The notes under the pieces: generated by a model
Told to the model about the DNA's origin: nothing
Databases searched by the model: none
What the model saw: only the letters and a program-made list of their open reading frames with translations
Translations under genes and position numbers: made by a program
Origin: Sinohyriopsis cumingii
Lineage: Eukaryota > Mollusca > Bivalvia > Unionida > Unionidae
DNA length: 64,000 nt
Direction: 5' to 3'
NCBI GenBank assembly: GCA_028554795.2
Contig: CM068839.1
Coordinates: 42,561,006-42,625,005, forward strand
Part shown: positions 13,081 through 25,600 of the stretch, one piece after another
How the letters are laid out: every line of letters starts with the position of its first letter
How positions within the stretch are numbered: the first letter of the stretch is position 1

Positions 13081-13397
13081 GATGTGTATTATGTAAATAA
13101 CATAATGGGGGCAGGGCTATTGGTAAATCTGTTGCATCTCTGGTTATTGTCATTTTTTAGGAATTAAGCAGTTACTAAAGTGAGCATGGTTGTCACTTAT
13201 ATTATTTTGTTAGGTTGTTCAGCTGATATGGGCATTATAATTATCCTCCAGAATAGCATGCTCAAATTTGCACGTGCATGGCAGAATCAATACATAACAA
13301 ACAAATGTGACTCTGTTGCAGAAGTAAATGGATTTTCTCCAGCTGCCAACTTCTAAGAATAACACTGCAAAAATGATGGATTGCAAAAGATGCTCTT

Positions 13398-13580
13398 TCA
13401 TTCCCTCCATCTGTGACCACAGTCTGCATTGCAACACTTATAGAAAGTTGTCATGGGCTCGTCAGCTGACCGTGTCTGAATCTGCATGAAGTAGGCTCGG
13501 TTGTGCTCACATTTGGGACAGGTCACATCTGTTGAGTCGACATTTTCCCATGCTGCTGTACCTCCTAATACATCATCTAC
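13398..13580 (-). CDS. POLR3K: POLR3K exon 2
   Basis: Encodes residues 49-108, starting VDDVLGG after the acceptor 'atttgcag' (13582-13581) and ending GHRWRE-stop. It contains the TFIIS-like zinc ribbon and the RSADEPMTTF acidic loop. The only canonical minus-strand AATAAA I noted downstream is at 12483-12478. Confidence 0.97.
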   Translation of the reverse strand, partial: VDDVLGGTAAWENVDSTDVTCPKCEHNRAYFMQIQTRSADEPMTTFYKCCNADCGHRWRE

Positions 13581-16500
13581 CTGCAAATGTATTGGAAAAA
13601 ATGGAACATTACATCACATGTATTTTATATGTTACTTTCATACAGCTATATTAAAATGTTGCATAGTTTGAAGCTACACTAACAATTAATTGACCAAAAT
13701 GCATAAAATGCCAGTATAGCACAGTGGTAACATAATCAGCTTGGACCTTGGAGGTTATGGGCTTGATTACTAGAACTGGTTCATAAAGAATTGAAACAGT
13801 GAATGCCCATCCAAAATTAATAGTTTTCCACAGGTTTTCCAGTTTGTTTCAAGGATTTTTAATACATCCAACTTGGCTGTAAGTTGGCAGAACATGTTTA
13901 ACAATCTAAGTAAAATGAAAAAAGTATTCCACTGAACAACACCCTTTAGTAGGGCAGGGGAAGAAAAAAACTTTTTGCCCTGAATTAAGATTTCTCAACA
14001 TCAGCAACATTTCCGGGAAAGTGATAGCTAAATTTTCAATTTGTGTCCTACTGCCAGACAAGCAATTTCCACCCTATGGTGTTCATCACCATTTACCTAT
14101 TCTCTAAGCATTATCTGCACTATGCTTCAAAGTAAAAGATGATTGGTACCATATATATGGTAATCACAAGCTGAATCAAACTGCATTTCAAATCTGCTGT
14201 CACATAATGTGCCAGCATATCTGGTCTGTCCAATTTTCTAGGAATAATCAGTAGAACAAACAACACAGACCCTAATCTGCCATGTATTATGTGATGGTAG
14301 ATCAGGGTCCCTGTTTGCAACTTACAATTGAGTATATATGGTAAAAGGAATGAAACAAGTAATTTAAATGACAAAACATAAACATGCTTTCAAGATTTTG
14401 ACAACAGTTAGGAAAGTACACACACAAAAATGTTCAGACCCAAGGATTTAGTATTACTGTAAAAGTGCATTACATATATACTAAACTGAAAATTCAGCAC
14501 AAAAAGGACAATTTACTTGAAGCTGAAAATCAAACAATATCGTAACAATTTAACTGAACAATTATAGTTTTATTTGTCATTCATCAACTGTTTATGCAAT
14601 TTACACTTTTAAGCATAGCATGAAAAGCTAAGGATTCAGGACATTGGAGTCAAGGAAGGTAAGAATATTACACCAGCAACAGTAAGGGGCTCCAAGTGGC
14701 CGAGTGGTCTAAAGCGCTCACCATTACGGATCACTGCCATCTCACCTCTGTCTGCATGAGTTCGTGTCTCAGGCTCAGCTAACGTTGGTACGTGAGAAAG
14801 CCTGCCAGTAGCTTCTTGTGGGTTGGTGGTTCTTCCCAGGGTTTTCCAGGGTTCTTCCTCCACCAATTATACTGGCCATCATGTATGGCCTATCTTGTAC
14901 TGAAAAATGGCATTAAACCCTATAACAACAACAACAACAACCACCAGCAACAGTAATTGCTTTGCTAATAAAAAAATATTTGACATATTTTATCCATAAA
15001 AGCTGTTTTTCCCGATCACCAATTTCAAAATTTCATATTAACCTAAGTGCAATCAATGACTGCATAACTCGAATCTATTTTTACTACTCTCCAGTAGGCA
15101 TTTCAATATTACCATGCAGAGAGTAAATTCAGACTAAAATAATCTTGGCCACTTTTCTAACCAAATATTTTTCTGCAATCTTTTATTGTTACATCTGAAC
15201 TTTTAATCATTTTAAAATTTAAAATGAAACTTTTACTCTGAACTACTGAAAAGTAACTAGTATTGTGCAGACAAATGATGAAACCACCTTCCTACCAACA
15301 TATATATATATATCTACCGTGCCAGTGCATACAAGAGATAAAACAACAAAAAAGAATATTTTTTCTATGATGTCAAAAAAGTACCATAAAGAGTTGGTGG
15401 GGGGAGACAACAAATTCATGCTGTTTATGTATTTCTGCTAAAAACCATTGTTCTTAAAATCTACCTGATTATGCTATTATCACCAAACACCGATAGAAGC
15501 TGGATTGTGAAAGTGACAGGTTCTGAGTAACCTTGGATTACCAGTTAGAAGTACACTATAAAAATAGTTCAGTTATCAATAATTACCTTAATTACCAACT
15601 ACAGGTGAGGCCTCGCATATTAATGCATGCAGTCCAATAATATAATTCTTATAATCACTGACATTCATATCATGTACAATTAATCTGCTGTGGATAATAC
15701 ATCATGATATAATATGGTCCAAATCAGCCCAACTTTGATCCGCTTCAGCCTGTACCCTTGTATGATGGATGCAGGTTGATGAGGACTGTGACAGATATGA
15801 ACCAACCTAATTGGGACCAAATTGCGAGCCAATTCAGATCATATTCTGGGCTGATTCTGACAATCATTTTTACTTTTTAGTCTCAGATTTATGTGACATT
15901 TACAGCTGTTTAAAATATATTTCTCAATATTTCCTATTTACACTGAGCAGTTAAAAACTGCATTTTAGGATACTAAGCCCCAAATTTCCACAAGTTAATG
16001 GCATTGTTCTCTGTAAAATCAAATGAAATAACGACAGATTATCATGAATTGGCAAATTAATAGTTAAGTATTTCAAAACTGCTCATTTGCCTTTGAGCTA
16101 AATTTTGAAAGTTTACTTTTTTTATTGAGAAATAATACAGTTCCTAAAAACAAATCTTGTAAACAAGGTCCATGCAATAAAAGTTGTTTGCATGTGTGTG
16201 TACAAATAGATGCTTAGTAGATGCTTCTGCAAATCACAATATTGTCTGTTTGTTAGAATTATCTGCATTTCTATTTAATAATAATAAGTGCATGACTTGA
16301 CTATTCCATCATCCGGCATAAAGCAGGGAATTTCCACTTTTATCTTTTCATGCAATAGGGGCACTTAATTTCAACTATAATCTATTTAACATTTCAATGG
16401 CAGCACAATGTGGATGTGTTTTGCATTGTGGTATTAACATACACAAATGCGATGTCTGTAAAATAGCCATTAAAAAACACATGAGGTTAAGTCCTTATCA

Positions 16501-17558
16501 AAGAGTACTACTGTTCTTTCTGAATTATTGTAGTGAAAGGAATGAAAATTCATTTTAGTTGTAACAATCAATTAGAACTCAAAGTACTGGTAAGAGAAAT
16601 GTTTACATATACATATTTTGCTAAAATGTCTACAGGCACATATTGGTGTTATTTTGTACAATAAGAATCATACTGGTTCTGTATACATTCAGTACCAACT
16701 ATTTCAGAAATGGGCGTCAGTTTGGCTACACATACTTTGAAATAGTGATTATTCACTTTATTTGGATCCTATTACATCCATATTCATTTACAAGGTCATT
16801 ATTTACACGCCTGAATAAACACATACAGCAAAACTCAATGTTAAAATTCGTGGACATATTTGGACAAGGTCAACCTACAGGTGTGATCCAAATGGATTGA
16901 ATGTCATAATAAAAGCTACGCATGTTGAAAATAAAATTCGTACTATCCTATAACGTGACGATTAGACCCGATGTGCTCTTTTCTTCACCCAGTTTAGAAC
17001 CTGGCCACCACAGATCCATGTCGATCTAAATTTTTCGTAAGGAAGTTTATTGATGACAGTTATGGTAATAAACATTTAATAATCAGGATGGAATAGATAG
17101 TTTCTATTTATATTAGTATTATATTTGAGAACAACAAATAATATTTGATTTATGATCAGTAAGTGCGACCAAATGACCACATTGACATACGCCACAGTTG
17201 TAGACCGTCACTAATACATTTGAGAAGAATGTGCACATATACAAATTTTAGTTACTTTGCATTGTAAATCTGTTGGCCACTATCGGTCATCGTATATTTA
17301 GCATAGTGGGGTGACTGAAATTAACTGTTCACCCAAAATGATAACGTTTTGGGATACAGAATTTATGTTGCAATACTGTACTGACACTGTGACCCATTTT
17401 CATGTCAACATTACCTCTTTCAGTTTGGGGTATCTTCTGTTCGAAACTTTACGCGTCACATTCTGTATATATGGACATGTGTTGCAGGCAAATCTGTAAC
17501 AACTGGTTCCCTCCTCAACTACAAGAACATTCGCACACGTCGGACAAAACATTAACAT
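13398..17558 (-). CDS. POLR3K: DNA-directed RNA polymerase III subunit RPC10 (POLR3K)
   Basis: This small subunit of RNA polymerase III resembles Rpb9 and TFIIS and is needed for RNA cleavage, termination and re-initiation. It acts in the nucleus. Two exons join: 17558-17415 (residues 1-48) and 13580-13398 (residues 49-108 plus stop TGA). The protein is 108 residues, the usual family length. The N-terminal zinc ribbon uses C5, C8, C25 and C28. The C-terminal TFIIS-type ribbon uses C69, C72, C97 and C102. The acidic hairpin with the catalytic pair D88-E89 (RSADEP) is intact. The protein starts MLMFCP and ends GHRWRE. The intron is GT-AG, phase 0 and 3,834 bp, and carries a family A SINE at 14686-14941. 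The gene is head to head with NAGPA. Nothing suggests a defect. Confidence 0.96.
14686..14941 (+). mobile_element. tRNA-derived SINE, family A, in the POLR3K intron
   Basis: The head is 'ggggctccaagtggccgagt', box B is a worn 'gagttcgtgtc', and the tail is a long (CAA)n. A perfect 15 bp target-site duplication, 'caccagcaacagtaa', lies at 14671-14685 and 14942-14956. It is antisense to POLR3K. Confidence 0.92.
14957..17414. other. Remainder of the POLR3K intron
   Basis: Apart from a short (AT)n run near 15301-15312 and the diverged repeat at 15890-16140, I see no gene or clear mobile element. Confidence 0.5.
15890..16140 (+). repeat. Diverged ~250-300 bp dispersed repeat, copy 1
   Basis: It shares ordered blocks with 18100-18415: 'atatttctca(a/t)tatttcc', 'gagcagtt(a/c)aaaactgc', 'gctcatt(t/c)gcctttg' and 'attga/atggagaaataat'. 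Both copies are in the same orientation. The family is unknown. Confidence 0.5.
17415..17558 (-). CDS. POLR3K: POLR3K exon 1
   Basis: Encodes residues 1-48, from the ATG at 17558-17556 to ...YPKLKE. It contains the first zinc ribbon (CPTC near the start, CNTC at 25-28). The donor is GTAATG, read on the minus strand at 17414. The start is chosen because MLMFCP aligns exactly with the conserved family N-terminus. Confidence 0.94.
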
Positions 17559-18099
17559 TTTTGTAAGCTTATCACGTTCGCTGGTTAGTTTTGCCGCAAC
17601 ACATGTTTAACGGTGCGTAAGTACATATTTTCCCTTTATATCCTCGTAACCAATGGACATAGAACACAATTAATTTTACTGTATGTTCTCTACATTTGTT
17701 TCTCAATACTGACCTTTCCACTGTGTGACAATCAATATAAGTCATATGTTAATCTAAAATACCTTGAAAGATGACTTCACTGTGAAGTTCTTGTCAAAGG
17801 TTGACCGGCATTTTTTTGAGAGGTTAGACTGTAAACAGAGCAGCATGTAAACAGAGCAGCATGTAAACAGAACACAGATTTCACTTTCGGATCATCACCA
17901 AGGCCTTATTACTCACTGTGCACTGTCGCCGAAATACCAACGGAAAACCACACCCTGATCTCATATTCTCAAGAAGAAGAAAAAACAATTACCTTTAAAT
18001 CCCTACCAAAAATGCATAAATATAACTCTTCTATCACCACCAAAAATGAGAGAGGAAATTTTTTCTAAAAATACACTAGAGCTACATTCTTCCGCATTG

Positions 18100-18415
18100 A
18101 TTCAGTCCATGTGAAATATTAAGTTTCGTCTTATATGTAAATGTTACATTTACATTGGTTCAAAAAAAGATATTTCTCATTATTTCCCGGGTAATTTGAG
18201 CAGTTCAAAACTGCCTTTTTGGGAAATAAAACATTGATTATATATTAAATAGCGGCATGGTTCCGTATTGAAATACAATACAATAATGTAAAATTATTCG
18301 TTTTCCTTCGGCAGTTCAGTAGTGAAATTTTTCTAAAGCAGCTCATTCGCCTTTCGTGCAAAATTTAAAGATTTTATTTTATGGAGAAATAATCAATAAT
18401 ACAATGGCTAACATC
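18100..18415 (+). repeat. Diverged ~250-300 bp dispersed repeat, copy 2
   Basis: Direct-orientation partner of 15890-16140, sharing the same ordered blocks. It lies in the POLR3K-NAGPA intergenic region. Confidence 0.5.
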
Positions 18416-18420
18416 TCTAC

Positions 18421-18422
18421 CT

Positions 18423-18466
<44 letters not shown>
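18421..18466. repeat. Poly-C followed by (CT)n microsatellite
   Basis: About ten C followed by roughly 17 CT units, in the POLR3K-NAGPA intergenic region. Confidence 0.95.
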
Positions 18467-18469
<3 letters not shown>

Positions 18470-18879
18470 TCCGAGTTTCCTCTGACCCTTGCCACCCCAT
18501 TTTTTTATATTTGGACATTTATGTTGGTGTGTAGGGTCAGAGTCCATTCCCTGTTGAAAAGTTGGAATTCGCCAACACCATTTTGGTGTCGGCATGGGGT
18601 AGGCGCTTACTAGCCAGCCCAGCAAACTTGAGATATAAAAAAATATATATAAAAAATCTTGACTAGAAAGAATGTCCGCCCGACCACGATTAAATGGATA
18701 ATCCTTAATAGTAGATCAGTTTGCTAGATATAGATCAATTGTTGTGTAACTTATCATCTAAAAACTGTCGATTATCTTTTTTTATTTTTAAATCTTATAC
18801 AATTCTACCGTGGATCCATCATATCCCTAGCTTTTTTCTTTAGGCATATTTTTAGAATATGTGTTGCTTCTATATATTA

Positions 18880-19480
18880 TATGGGACCATTTAAGGAATG
18901 TGTCTGTAAATCGTGCAGTCTAGTTATGTCTGGGTAATTAAGTAGCATTTCAATATCGACAGAATCATCTTCATGTGATGTCGGGGTAATTAAGTAGCAT
19001 TCAAAATCAACGTCAGCTTCAAGCTTATTATATAAATTCATTCAAAATAGTTTTGCTTCATCCAAACTTTGTTGCTGATTGTCTGTTAAAGAACCATTGT
19101 TTTTAACAAGAACTGGCATTATTTTACTGATTTAGTTGCTATTTTCTAAATTACAGAAATATTTGGTCATCTTCTCTCCTTAAGTGTATATAGCTCTTGA
19201 CCTAACCCTCATTCCATCTATCTTTTCTTCCTAATGTCTTATAACTCTTTTTTTCCCCGTTCAAGGTTTATTACTTCAATGACATAGTTTTTATTTTCTA
19301 AATTGCATATCTGCTTTAGTCAATCGTATTGGAAATGTTTCTTTCATTATTTTTTCTTGTACATTGTACCAAGAGTTTCCAGTCAGTAATACTGAGTATT
19401 GATTAATAGGCCACCTATTTAAGGAGTTTGCATGTCTCTAATGTACAGGGCGACTTCACTTTCTAAATTAGGAATGTTTG
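18880..19480 (-). pseudogene. Decayed non-LTR (LINE) reverse transcriptase fragment
   Basis: The minus strand gives RVRSRAIYTLK, then a frame break, then KMTKYFCNLE, KIMPVLVKNNGSLTDNQ and DEAKLF...NLYNKLE. This order is typical of the region just before the reverse transcriptase palm in L1/CR1-type LINEs ('R-S-A-W...KYF-x-LE...I..L...G..T...I...FY..LY'). In-frame stops and shifts mean it is dead. Neither the catalytic YxDD nor an endonuclease region is present, so only a few hundred bases of a larger element survive here. The clade is not determined. Confidence 0.65.
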
Positions 19481-19627
19481 GAAATAGGATATAAATTTGA
19501 TATAAACTAAACTTTATCAACACCGATTAAATACTTTTCGTACTTCCAGCTTGAAGAGGACAAGAGAGCGGAGTGGAAGTTGAAAGAAGATGAGTAGGAG
19601 GCGACGTCACTTTATTTTGTCTTTGAC

Positions 19628-19665
19628 ATGAAAATAATTACTCTCATGTCTTTACTGCTAATAGT
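19628..19665 (+). CDS. NAGPA: Candidate NAGPA exon 1 (signal peptide)
   Basis: The ATG at 19628 begins MKIITLMSLLLIV, a strong signal-peptide core. Exon 2 needs an upstream exon that ends with two bases of a codon. A GT at 19666 meets this and gives MKIITLMSLLLIV-SVSSQA-DDD, with a plausible signal peptidase site after A19. That donor (gtcaag) is weak. The stronger gtatgt at 19691 has the wrong phase for the 22706 acceptor. The signal peptide is therefore well motivated but the exact junction is not settled. A short upstream ORF starts at 19590 and ends at the TGA overlapping this ATG. Confidence 0.4.
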
Positions 19666-22574
19666 GTCAAGTTTTGTCATAATTCAGTACGTATGTTTAG
19701 TTTTCTTTTTGTAATGTGCACTGATTTATGAATGTACATATACTTTACTGAGTAGACCAGTGTCGATCGCACAAAATGATTATTAAATAAAGGCACTCAC
19801 AGCTCTAAGCTGTACGCACAGGGTGCCAAGCTTACTGTATTTATGTATCCTATGTAAGATTCCGTTTTAAATTAAGATAACATCATCAGGTGCATATGAG
19901 CTTCTACATCTCACAAAATTGTGACGTGGCCTAGTGGTTAGAGCGTCCGCCTCGGATGCGGGAGGTCGTGGGTTCTATCCCCGGCCGAGTCATACCAAAG
20001 ACTTACAAAAATGGTACTAACCAGCATTAAGAGGTCAGTGTTAGGACTGGTGTCAGGGTAGTCCTACAGCGTAAGACACGTCACCCGATATTTTTTTTCT
20101 GGGGGTGATGGGTCTTACTACCTAAATAACGACGCTGTGTAGCGTGTTTTGATGTCGACTAACAGTATAACGAAAGTCAAATTTCCAGAAATGTCACACA
20201 CAACTGGCAACCAATAATGATGCTTTCCTACAAAATAAAGTTATAATATTTTTATCAGACTTTACTTACCCTGATGTCTTTTATTTAATAAATTCAAATT
20301 CTCTCAGAAGAAATGGAACTGTTTTCACGTTTTGTTGGCCTACATTTCAGTTGGCTGGAAAGCCAGGAATGTCAAAATCAGGTTAAGTTGAAATATTATT
20401 CCTTAACGAAACGAAAAAAAATATATTATGTCTATTGGAACTGTAAAGCAACATTTCGTTCGTTCAAGAAACATGTCCGCCATATGAACATACTTAAACA
20501 TACTTCAGCATCCCTCAGCTACCATCGCATTGCAACAAATTCAAATGTATGTCAATGAAACATGGAAATGCATCCATTTGATAGTGTCATATTTTCATTC
20601 CACCAGGATAAAGACAGCACAGTACGTATATTAATTACACATATATTAGTGGAAGAGTGTCGATATATGCTGCCAAATGTGTGAGATATTCCTGAAACTT
20701 TGACTACAAATTCTGATGTCAGAATGCGCTATATAAGCCCATTATTTGGATAGTAAGACATAGCACATGAACAAAAGCAACATGTAATATGTCTTACATT
20801 GTAGGACTAGTGTCAGGATAATGTGACTGGGTGGGACATCATGCTACATATCTGCAGCATTATGCCTCAGTGCTAGACATCACTGTAAACTGTCACACTG
20901 CAGACATCGTAGCAGTATGACTGAAAAACTGTTAAAGCTACATTAAAAATCCAATTCACACACACACACATGTGGCTAGTGCAGATTCAGACTTGTCTGA
21001 GTATACTACCCAGTTTGTTTGTAATCCTCTACTGATTTCAATAACGGAAATCTTTAATAGGTTAAAAAAAAATGCACAGAACTTAGTCAATTCATTGACT
21101 GATTTATAATTTCTTACCTGACTGTGACCAGAGTGGCATTAACACAGGTATCATTGGCGTCTTTCATGCTTAGTGGACTTTTTATACTAACATGGTGCCA
21201 TATTGCATACACCATGGGCGAGTCTATTTTCCACAGACAGCAGAGTGGTGTGGTTCATCCTATTCGGTAACTGTTGTTAATTCTGTAACTACCTTGATGC
21301 TGAGAGTTTATAGTTATATCCCTTTACACACATGAGCAAAGAAATTAGACTGCTTATTAAATCAATGTGAAAGGCATAATTTTAGTTGTTATTCTTTTCC
21401 TTTGCTTGATTCAACATTGTAAATATCGGAAACAGACATCATAGTATTTTCTTTAATGTACATATATGTGTAGCTATTCGTTGAAAATGGACTTGTCCAG
21501 GAACTGGAAATGACTAGCGAGCAGCGTCATCTTTTACACTGTAAACTTCTGTTTGTAATTAAACATGTGCAGATGATAATGGTGCTAGAGCCCCCCTTGG
21601 CATAATCAGGTTTGAAAATAAAATTCAATAAATGAACTATGGTCTGTGCATCTTTTATATTGTTTGTGCTTTTTGCTATTTAAATTGGTAGTTGGGTACA
21701 AATAAACAGGGAGATAAATTCAGACTATGCGATAAAACCTGCCTAGAAAGAAAACTAGGTAATTATTCCCAATGTGATTTTAAAACGAGTATTCATCCAT
21801 TAAACAGACCAGTTCACTAACACACACCCACACCCCCCAGCAGTTTTATTTATGTCTAGTGAGGATGGCAGCATTTCATATTGTGAAGGAGGCCCATTGG
21901 TAACTTGTGCACTCGCTTATAGTGCAGTCTATGTTTTTGGACCCTATTATGCGTGAGTTATTGAGGGAGAGGTGTATTGTTACTCCTGAACAAAAAGTCA
22001 TATCAGTGTGGGTTGGGTTTTTTTTCATCAGAAAACCTTTCATAATGTCCTGTTGGTCCTTCATTAATAGATGATGTTCAATATGGCTGCCTTGGTGACC
22101 TTCATGAAAATCTTGTTATTGCTAAGCCTTTTAAAATGGAAAGATATTTGGACATTGGATATTCAGAAGAAGACTTCTTATGGTGTCTTATTGGTCCTGA
22201 GTGAAAATGGTGCCAATCATACCTCCAGTATGGCTGCCGTGACAGCCATCCTGAAAGTATTGATATTTTGTTACTCACCCTTAACGGACAGTCATATTGG
22301 CATTGGGTTTTCACCAAAAGTCTATTATTTTGCCCCACATCCAGTATGGCTTCCACATCAACTAATTTGAAAATCTTAACACTCAAGAATATCAGAGAGT
22401 CAAAAATAAGAAATAGTCTTGTCTTTAAAACCCTAGAAATTCTTTTTAGAAATTTGAGAGTACCTTGAAGGGATTCTTGTTTATTAATAAATCCAGCAGG
22501 TCATGAATATACATGCATACTTATCAGACACATATTGTTTTCATTAGTTTTTTTTTAATTAAATGACAGATTCA

Positions 22575-22633
<59 letters not shown>

Positions 22634-25600
22634 TAAATACATACACAACCTGGTTTCTGCATGCAAAGCAGTCAAGGTAATAAAGTAATTTTCCTTTTAT
22701 GATAGGTCAGTCTCCAGTCAAGCAGATGATGATTTGAAACCCTACAGGTACAAGCATGGGCCTCATAGGACAAATCGTGATGTCCAATCATGCCAGCATT
22801 ATAAATATGGCAACAGGACTCACAGTAAATATCTAGCACATCGAGGGAACTCAAATGACAGTTTCATTTTAAATGCAAGACATGCAGTTATTATGCCAGG
22901 AGAATACATGAACCAGGATATTGCTCAGATGCACATCACTTACATCAATGATCCTTTACACACTGTCTCAGTGTATGAACCTGGACATAACGGGGCTTGT
23001 CGTAAAGGGGAAGGAGACAGAGCTACAGTATTAGAGAGTGCGAAAAACCGGGGATGTCTTATGGCTGTTAATGCTGGATTCTTCAGTACAACCTCAGGAG
23101 CTTGTTATGGTTTGCACACATATAATTAATGACTGGATTTCACTTATAGTCTTATTTACAGGTGTACAAAAGAATTCCTGGACTAGTTTTCCCGAGTCAC
23201 CAGGCTTTGCTCGTGAGCAAAATTTATGGAAAAGGAAACTAAGTTTGGATTTCTCCAACATAACACATTTTGATTTAGATTTAAGTCTTCAATCTGGCAT
23301 TGTAATTGAATTAAATTTAAATCTGGCTTAAATTTAAACAATCATATATTTTAGGTTTACACTTAAAATTTAAGATGTTGTTTGAATTTATGCCTGAAGA
23401 CTCACAGTACATCAACAAGTATCTCATTACCAGGCAAAATGGGTGACTAGGTCACATAGCAAATGTAACTTCGCCTTCTGTTAGAAATGTGAAAACAAAT
23501 TGGCCCTTTGCTTTTTTCTAGAGGTATATTGAGTAACAGTAGGTTTTTAGATGCTAACTCACTATAACCAGGTTAGTTCAGTGCTGTGTTAACGCTAAAA
23601 GTAAAATGTAAGCATCAGGCCATAAAAACACCAATAAACAAACTCTCACACATTCACAGGGATGTGTTTTGATAGCTGATTGAACATTAATCCTTTCCCG
23701 AATAAGTTAGCAGCTATCACTGCCCAATTTCCACCAGTGATCCTTCGGTGATAAAAACATACAGACTTGTGTTTTGAAACTTGAATAATAGTATGTGAAA
23801 GCAATTTGTGTTTTAAGAATTGGTATATCTGAATATTTTAACCAGCACCTGTACGTTATTTTCTTCATAAAATCAGTTTAAAACTGTAAGTGAACCTGTC
23901 TTGGGAAAATGATGGACATCGCTGTGTCTCTGAAGTATCACTATATTAGATTGTGTTTTCATAAACATATTTTAGAAAACTATAGAATCCATAGAAAGCA
24001 AAGTGTAAATCTTATGTTATTGACGATTTAGCTTTAAAATGCAATTATATTGATCAGAAACGTATGGGACAATGCTACATTGTGGAATCCATGAGAAGCG
24101 ATGTAAGGTCAAAGTTGTTTTCTGCTTCACTCATTTTTATGAAAATATGAAGAAAAAAGCAGAGAAGCAAATACTATTTAACCAGTGCTTACCATTATTA
24201 CAAGTACATAGACAAATGATAAAGCCTTACATTTGCAATCTTATCAATGGACTGTTGTAACAAAGATATGAAGTGAGTGGTTGCATTAAGAAATCCCCTC
24301 TTCCCTAAACATAGATCCACTCACCTGTTATTTCTTTTGATTCAGTTGGAAAAAGGGTCTTTTAGAACTTTCAGAAAGTAAAAACAATTCTAGATTAAGG
24401 GTAGTTGATTAAGTAGTTTTACTAACATGCAATTATAACAGTGATCTTGTTATTCAGTTTTTTAAAATAATACGGCCAAAATAGACCAAATATTAATATG
24501 ATAATTTATACATGTATCAAATGCAGTTTTTTCCCAGAAGGGTGCTAGATTGAGAATCAAAAATCTCCTTGGTGTCCAGAATGGGGTCAGGTTGAGTGGA
24601 AATCAAGCTTTGGTAGCAGCACTGAAGGTCAAATGAAAACTTTTGTGGTCTCTGACACACAAATGAGGGTCAAGGGAAACACTGCAAATGTGTTTATAAT
24701 ATACATCAGAGGTCTCGCTAGGATTTTAAAACTAGGAGTCCAAGACTCCCATTTTGGTAAAAATAGGAGTCCCACCATCAAAAGTTGCAGTCCCTTCTTT
24801 CCTACAGAATCAACACAGACGTGAGTGCATCTGTTTTTAGATAGAGAGGTTTTCATAATGTAATCACTCACTTTAATATAGCTTCATTACAACTGTCCAC
24901 TGACAGGATTGCAAACTTATGGTTTATTTATTTGTCTGCATCCTTGTAGTAATTTTAGGCAATGGTTAAATAGCGTCTGATTTGCTGTTTTTTCCCCCGT
25001 ATTTTCGCAAATACCTGTCAGGTCGGAAAACATCTTAGAGCGTAGCGCATCTCGCGAATTCCACAACATAGCATTGTCTCATACATTTCTAACCTACATA
25101 AGTTGCATTTTAAAGTTAAATCTTTAATAAAATAATAACTTGGCTTTGCTTTCAATGATCTGTATATGTTTCTGAAAATATTTGCCCGATGATTTACAAA
25201 AACAGACAGTCTAATAAACTGGTACATCCCAGACTTGGCGAAGTCCGCCATTATTTCCTGTTAGGCCTACTGGTTCACTTACAGTTTCAAACTCATTTTA
25301 TGATGAAATAGTGTACAAGAGGCAGTTAATATATATCCAGATCACCGATTCTGATCTTAAAACGCATGTTTGTATGTTTTATCATCAAAGAATATCATGC
25401 AGGAAATCAATAGTTGCTACCTTACTCGGAAAAGGGTTAATGGTCAAGCAGCTATCAAAACATATGCTTGTGAATGGGCAAGAGTTTGTCAACATAATTG
25501 ATATCAAAACTAGGCCTAGCTACTGATGTCTTGATGAATACATTTCGCTACAACACTAGAACTAACCGGGCTAAGGCGAGGGGTATTTAAAAAAGTATGG

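Noticed and set aside
20313..20381. ATG frame MELFSRFVGLHFSW ending in CAG|gttaag, considered as the NAGPA first exon
   Set aside because: It ends in phase 0 while exon 2 requires phase 2, and the sequence is a poor signal peptide.
24629..24871. Overlapping frames on both strands near 24.6-24.9 kb (RGLARILKLGVQDSHFGKN type)
   Set aside because: Likely part of a dispersed repeat, but I found no second copy in the window and no recognised protein.
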